Shown: positions 60,558-64,000 of the stretch, piece after piece
How the letters are laid out: the number at the start of each line of letters is the position of its first letter
Position numbering within the stretch: position 1 is the first letter of the stretch
NCBI RefSeq assembly: GCF_026239555.1
Contig: NZ_JAPIVP010000015.1
Coordinates: 80,050-144,049, forward strand
Reading direction: 5' to 3'
DNA: 64,000 nucleotides
DNA from: Pedobacter sp. PF22-3
GTDB lineage: Bacteria > Bacteroidota > Bacteroidia > Sphingobacteriales > Sphingobacteriaceae
Notes under the pieces: model-generated
What the model saw: the letters and a program-made list of their open reading frames with translations, nothing else
Database searches by the model: none
Told to the model about the DNA's origin: nothing
Made by a program: the position numbers and the translations under genes

Positions 60558-61298
60558 ATGAATATATATCTTTCAGAATTTATTGGTACAGCACTCATGA
60601 TTCTTTTAGGAAACGGTGTAGTGGCAAACGTAGTACTTAAAGGTACTAAAGGGAATAATGGAGGATGGATGGTCATTACAACCGCTTGGGCACTTGCCGT
60701 ATTTGTAGGGGTTGTTGTTGCCGGCCCATATAGCGGGGCGCATTTAAATCCGGTTGTAACCCTCGGACTCGCCATTGGTAAAGGATTTAGCTGGGCCCTG
60801 GTTCCATTTTACATTGTGGCGCAGTTAGCTGGTGCCATGACTGGATCTTTACTCGTTTGGCTAATTTATAAAGACCATTTCGATGCTACTGATGATCAGG
60901 GTTTAAAAGCTGCACCTTTTGCAACTGCCCCGGCCATCAGAAATATTTCGTCGAATTTATTATCAGAAATTATTGGCACTTTCGTTTTAATATTTGTGAT
61001 TTTTTATTTTACCGACGCCAGTATGGGTACTAAAGAAACGGTTAGCACTCCCATTGGCTTAGGCTCAATTGGCGCCATTCCCGTTGCGTTTTTAGTTTGG
61101 GTAATTGGTTTGGGATTAGGCGGAACAACCGGATATGCCATTAATCCGGTAAGAGATTTAGGACCGCGGATTGTCCATTTTTTGATTCCAATGAAGGGAA
61201 AAGGAAGTAGCGACTGGGCTTATGCCTGGATACCCATTGTTGGTCCGATAATAGGCTCCGTATTAGCCGCTGTAGCATTTTTACTGATCAGTAAATAA
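60558..61298 (+). CDS. glpF: Glycerol facilitator (aquaglyceroporin)
   Basis: 246 residues with six spans and two half-helices, MIP family. The two pore motifs read HLNPVVTLG (about 63-71) and AINPVRDLGPR (about 193-203). Both have Val where NPA has Ala. The Asp in NPxRD marks the glycerol-conducting branch. It lets glycerol enter for GlpK. A strong terminator follows at 61307. Confidence 0.94.
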   Translation: MNIYLSEFIGTALMILLGNGVVANVVLKGTKGNNGGWMVITTAWALAVFVGVVVAGPYSGAHLNPVVTLGLAIGKGFSWALVPFYIVAQLAGAMTGSLLVWLIYKDHFDATDDQGLKAAPFATAPAIRNISSNLLSEIIGTFVLIFVIFYFTDASMGTKETVSTPIGLGSIGAIPVAFLVWVIGLGLGGTTGYAINPVRDLGPRIVHFLIPMKGKGSSDWAYAWIPIVGPIIGSVLAAVAFLLISK

Positions 61299-61306
61299 AG
61301 GCATTT

Positions 61307-61358
61307 GAGTTGTCAACTTTAAGCGTTTTTTCGTTAAAAAGTTGACAACTCTCTTTTT
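61307..61358 (+). terminator. Rho-independent terminator of the glycerol operon
   Basis: GAGTTGTCAACTTT (61307-61320) pairs perfectly with AAAGTTGACAACTC (61338-61351) across a 17-base loop, then a T-run. It ends 60 bases after the glpF stop. Confidence 0.85.
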
Positions 61359-61381
61359 ATGATTCCAGATTTAGTTGTGTA

Positions 61382-61490
61382 GTCAGATGTTTCCATCTGA
61401 CTATAAACAAATCTAAATTCATTAACCAAAAACTAGAATTAAAGAATTTCCATTCCAAAACTTATTTAGTGTCAGATGGTAACATCTGAC
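61382..61490. repeat. Two GTCAGATG/CATCTGAC hairpin repeats
   Basis: Hairpins at 61382-61401 (loop TTTC) and 61471-61490 (loop GTAA), each with 8-base arms identical to those at 49723 and 49955. The second is followed by CTCACGAACCAT, as in the 49.6-kb copies. The gap from 61359 to 61692 has no other gene-like feature. Confidence 0.75.
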
Positions 61491-61692
61491 CTCACGAACC
61501 ATGAAGAATACTATTACTGAAAAGCAGCTCTGCCTACTTGTTCATCTCCTAAGTATATCCAAATAGCACCTTTTAAATATTTGCCATAAATTATAAATCG
61601 CCTTTATTGAAAGGACGCAGGAATAATTATAGTTTATGTTCTTAAATAATTACCTTTGAAATAGATCAATCTTATAAGCTAACCAATCAGAA

Positions 61693-62370
61693 TTGCAAGC
61701 ATACTTCCTCGTTGTTGATACCGAAACGTCAGGCCTACCCAAAAATTGGACTGCCCCTTATTCTAAAGAAAAGAACTGGCCTTACATTGTGCAAATTGCC
61801 TGGATTATTTATGATCAATCCTACCAGGAAATTAAGCGGGAAAATCACTACATTAGAAATACCGATTTTAATATCGATAAGGCAGCATTAAAAATTCATA
61901 AAATTACACCAGAATATCTTCAAGAGCATGGGGAAAACAAAGAGAAGGTGATGTTGCAGTTTTCTGAAGATATAGAAAAATACAAACCTCTGGTTATCGG
62001 GCATTTTATTGAACTTGATTATCACATGGTAAATGTTGAATTGTACCGCATTGGTAAAGAAAACATATTTAAAAATCTGGCTTTTTTCTGCACGATGAAG
62101 GCAAGCGCTCCATATATCACGAATACCGTGATCAGTCATTTAAAACTGGATAAATTCTATACCATTTTATTCAATGAAGTACCCGAGAACAGCCATAATG
62201 CTTTATCTGACACACTAAATACCGCAAAGATTTTCTTTCACCTTTTAAAAACAGGCAAAATTAGCTTAACTTCAGTCTACCATCAGGAGCATACTTTTAA
62301 CATGGAGAAAGAAAAAAGAAAAGAATTTTCATTTAAAAGAATTTTACAGGAACTTTTTAATGGAAGTTAA
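61693..62370 (+). CDS. 3'-5' exonuclease, DnaQ (DEDDh) fold
   Basis: 225 residues. Exo I: VVDTETSG near residue 10 (D, E). Exo II: the Asp in IGHFIELDYHMV. Exo III: the His in ENSHNALSDTLNTA with the Asp. This is the DEDDh set of DNA polymerase III epsilon-type exonucleases. No ATG or GTG is available between the in-frame TAA at 61675 and the conserved VVDTE, so the start must be the TTG at 61693. It overlaps the next gene by 11 bases. This exonuclease with a CBS-DUF294 partner is a recurring pair; its exact role is unknown. Confidence 0.87.
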   Translation: MQAYFLVVDTETSGLPKNWTAPYSKEKNWPYIVQIAWIIYDQSYQEIKRENHYIRNTDFNIDKAALKIHKITPEYLQEHGENKEKVMLQFSEDIEKYKPLVIGHFIELDYHMVNVELYRIGKENIFKNLAFFCTMKASAPYITNTVISHLKLDKFYTILFNEVPENSHNALSDTLNTAKIFFHLLKTGKISLTSVYHQEHTFNMEKEKRKEFSFKRILQELFNGS

Positions 62371-63811
62371 ACTAGCTGATCAAATTTATACCGCTCGAAT
62401 TGGAGACATTACTTTCAGAAAGATTGTGAGTTGCAGCTCAGGCACACCAATTTTTGAAGCCGCCATTAAAATGTCGGAGCAAAAAACCAGCTGTCTCTTT
62501 ATTAAAAATGATCAGGGCGATTATCTGGGCTTTGTAACAGATATTACTTTAAGAGATAATGTAATTGCTCAGCAACTGAATGCAAATTTGCCTATTGATG
62601 AGGTGATGGATACCAATATTGTAACCATAACACCAGATGCTTATGTTTACGAAGCGATCTTGATGATGTTCAGCAAGAAATCGCGTTATCTACTGGTAAA
62701 TGATAAAGGTAATTTTGTTGGCTTTCTGAGCAGAAACCGCCTTTTAAGTGAACAGGCCGAGTCTCCATTAGTTTTTATCCAATCGGTAAAGTCGGCTGTA
62801 AATACCAGCGATTTAAAATTAAAGTGGCAGAAGGTACCAGGCATCGTATCACAACTGCTCAGCAGGGGTGTACATTCGAAAATTGTGAATGAGGTAGTTA
62901 CCACTATTGCTGATACCATTTCTTTTAAAATTATTGAAGATGTTATTGCCAAATTAGGTCCGCCACCTGCAAAATTTGTATTTATGGTTTTGGGTAGTGA
63001 AGGCAGGAAAGAGCTTAGTTTAAAAACAGATCAGGACAATGCCATTATTTATGAAGATACCGATGAAGAGCATAGAGCAGCTGTACGTTCCTATTTTCTA
63101 GATCTGGCTACTCAAGTCTCCGATAAACTAAATTTTGTAGGTTTTGTATATTGTGATGGCGATTATATGGCCACCAATCCAAACTGGACACATTCACTAT
63201 CGCACTGGAAGTATAATTATAAAAACTGGATAGAGGAAGCGCTGCCTGAAACTGCGGTAAAATTTGCCGCATTTTTCGATTGCAGGGCTATTTATGGCGA
63301 TCTGGCTATTATGGAAAGTCTGAGGTCTTTTGTTGATGAGGAATTGCAGAAACCGATAGAAAAATTCTACGTGTACCTGGCCAAAAATGCTTTGCTTTAT
63401 GAGCCACCTCTCACCTATTTTAGAAACATCAGGACTCAAAAAATTCACAAAAAAGAGGTATTTGATATTAAAACAGCCATGACCCCTATTGTAGATTTAG
63501 CGAGGGTTTATGCCTTACAGAACAGGATTTTTCAGAAAGAAAATACCGGTGAACGTTTAAAAGCTTTAAGAGAGTTAGGCGTTTTTAGCGAAAATCAATT
63601 TAATGAACTTTCGCAATCGTATTATTATTTGATGGGCTTGAGATTGAAACATCAGGCCAACCTCATTGTCAACGATCAAGCCGCCCCTAATAATTTTATT
63701 GAAATTGATAGTTTAACTAAAATTGAAAAGGTAACGTTGATTGAAATCTTTAAAATAATCCTCAACTTTCAAAGTGGAATCAGAATGAAGTTTACCAATA
63801 CTTTGGGATAA
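62360..63811 (+). CDS. CBS-domain DUF294 nucleotidyltransferase-like protein
   Basis: 483 residues. Two CBS domains cover about 10-130 (nucleotide-sensing). The nucleotidyltransferase motif VLGSEGRKELSLKTDQDNAI (about 214-232) follows, with the DxD (Asp-Gln-Asp) pair, then DUF294_C to the end. It resembles GlnD-like uridylyltransferases in layout, with no cyclic-nucleotide domain at the N-terminus, which many homologues have. It overlaps the exonuclease gene by 11 bases, so translation is coupled. Function not established; a regulatory nucleotide transfer is inferred. Confidence 0.85.
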   Translation: MEVKLADQIYTARIGDITFRKIVSCSSGTPIFEAAIKMSEQKTSCLFIKNDQGDYLGFVTDITLRDNVIAQQLNANLPIDEVMDTNIVTITPDAYVYEAILMMFSKKSRYLLVNDKGNFVGFLSRNRLLSEQAESPLVFIQSVKSAVNTSDLKLKWQKVPGIVSQLLSRGVHSKIVNEVVTTIADTISFKIIEDVIAKLGPPPAKFVFMVLGSEGRKELSLKTDQDNAIIYEDTDEEHRAAVRSYFLDLATQVSDKLNFVGFVYCDGDYMATNPNWTHSLSHWKYNYKNWIEEALPETAVKFAAFFDCRAIYGDLAIMESLRSFVDEELQKPIEKFYVYLAKNALLYEPPLTYFRNIRTQKIHKKEVFDIKTAMTPIVDLARVYALQNRIFQKENTGERLKALRELGVFSENQFNELSQSYYYLMGLRLKHQANLIVNDQAAPNNFIEIDSLTKIEKVTLIEIFKIILNFQSGIRMKFTNTLG

Positions 63812-63907
63812 GCGCAGTGCATAGGGCGTTTAATACTAGGCGTTTATAATACCCGGACGTCTGCTGAATTTATTTCAGCATCTATCATGCTATTAACACG
63901 TTAATGG

Positions 63908-63950
63908 AAGACCCTGAAATAAATCCGATAGTTATCGGATCAGGGTGACG
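63908..63950. repeat. 43-base dispersed repeat, minus orientation
   Basis: The exact reverse complement of 60433-60475. It lies in the gene-free end of the window (63812-64000), which has no other recognised feature. Confidence 0.85.
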
Positions 63951-64000
63951 GTGAGCATGCTGAATATGGTCCCTGTAAGTCTCCGTTATTTCGTGAGGAC

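Overview
The window reads as a chromosomal stretch of a Bacteroidota bacterium of the Sphingobacteriaceae, most likely Pedobacter or a close relative. This rests on the AT-rich sequence, on promoters of the Bacteroidota form TTTG-N19-TAnnTTTG (clearest in front of tRNA-Ser), on almost no Shine-Dalgarno sequences, and on family content: a fused CcoN-CcoO cbb3 oxidase, a GOB-type B3 beta-lactamase, a flavobacterial-type glycosylasparaginase, and TonB-linked outer-membrane proteins. The genus is inferred, not proven.

Layout. 1-2 kb: the start of a queuosine-precursor transporter gene running off the left edge, then a Bcr/CflA drug exporter. 2.2-4.4 kb: an overlapping pair, ApbE-DUF2271 and a PepSY membrane protein, likely a flavin/redox module. 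4.7-9.6 kb: methionine (glutamine) transaminase plus omega-amidase, glycosylasparaginase, a DUF2314 protein, CutC and DUF983. 10-15.3 kb: a Crp/Fnr regulator, D-Ala-D-Ala ligase, then PASTA protein, MltG, a thioesterase and YihY. 15.4-20.7 kb: a degraded mobile island inserted at the 3' end of tRNA-Ser. It carries fragments of a serine recombinase, a conjugation coupling protein and a LuxR regulator, plus an intact three-gene cargo operon: a membrane KAP-type P-loop NTPase, a 273-residue unknown, and a 55-residue single-span membrane protein. 21-28.5 kb: secreted and lipoprotein hydrolases (HExxH peptidase-like, B3 beta-lactamase, alpha/beta hydrolase, Rid lipoprotein, serine hydrolase) and two exported unknowns. 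28.6-38 kb: a TPR histidine kinase with a LuxR regulator, an HxlR/NmrA divergent pair, and an OmpR-type two-component pair divergent from a TonB-linked receptor-like protein. 38-39.1 kb: a dead REP-associated (RAYT) transposase framed by inverted REP-like arrays.

39.1-49.5 kb is one long minus-strand respiratory operon: a truncated dehydrogenase-like protein, hemN, ccoI, ccoS, ccoNO, ccoQ, ccoP, ccoG, ccoH and a TauE/DsbD-like gene. These make and assemble a cbb3 (high-affinity) oxidase and supply heme under low oxygen. Beyond a repeat-rich gap, 50.3-54.4 kb holds a REC-CRP fusion regulator, a PAS kinase with all four haem-pocket residues of FixL, and a large conserved unknown with a Cys-rich tail; I read this as the probable oxygen-sensing control of the oxidase operon. 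54.7-64 kb: a zinc-type quinone reductase, a lone receiver domain, the glycerol regulon (DeoR regulator divergent from glpD-glpK-glpF), and an exonuclease overlapping a CBS-DUF294 nucleotidyltransferase.

The best candidate for an undescribed system is the three-gene KAP operon in the tRNA-Ser island. Next come the FixL/REC-CRP/Cys-rich-protein set and the small Cys-tailed protein that leads the cbb3 operon. Four families of short dispersed repeats lie in the gene gaps.
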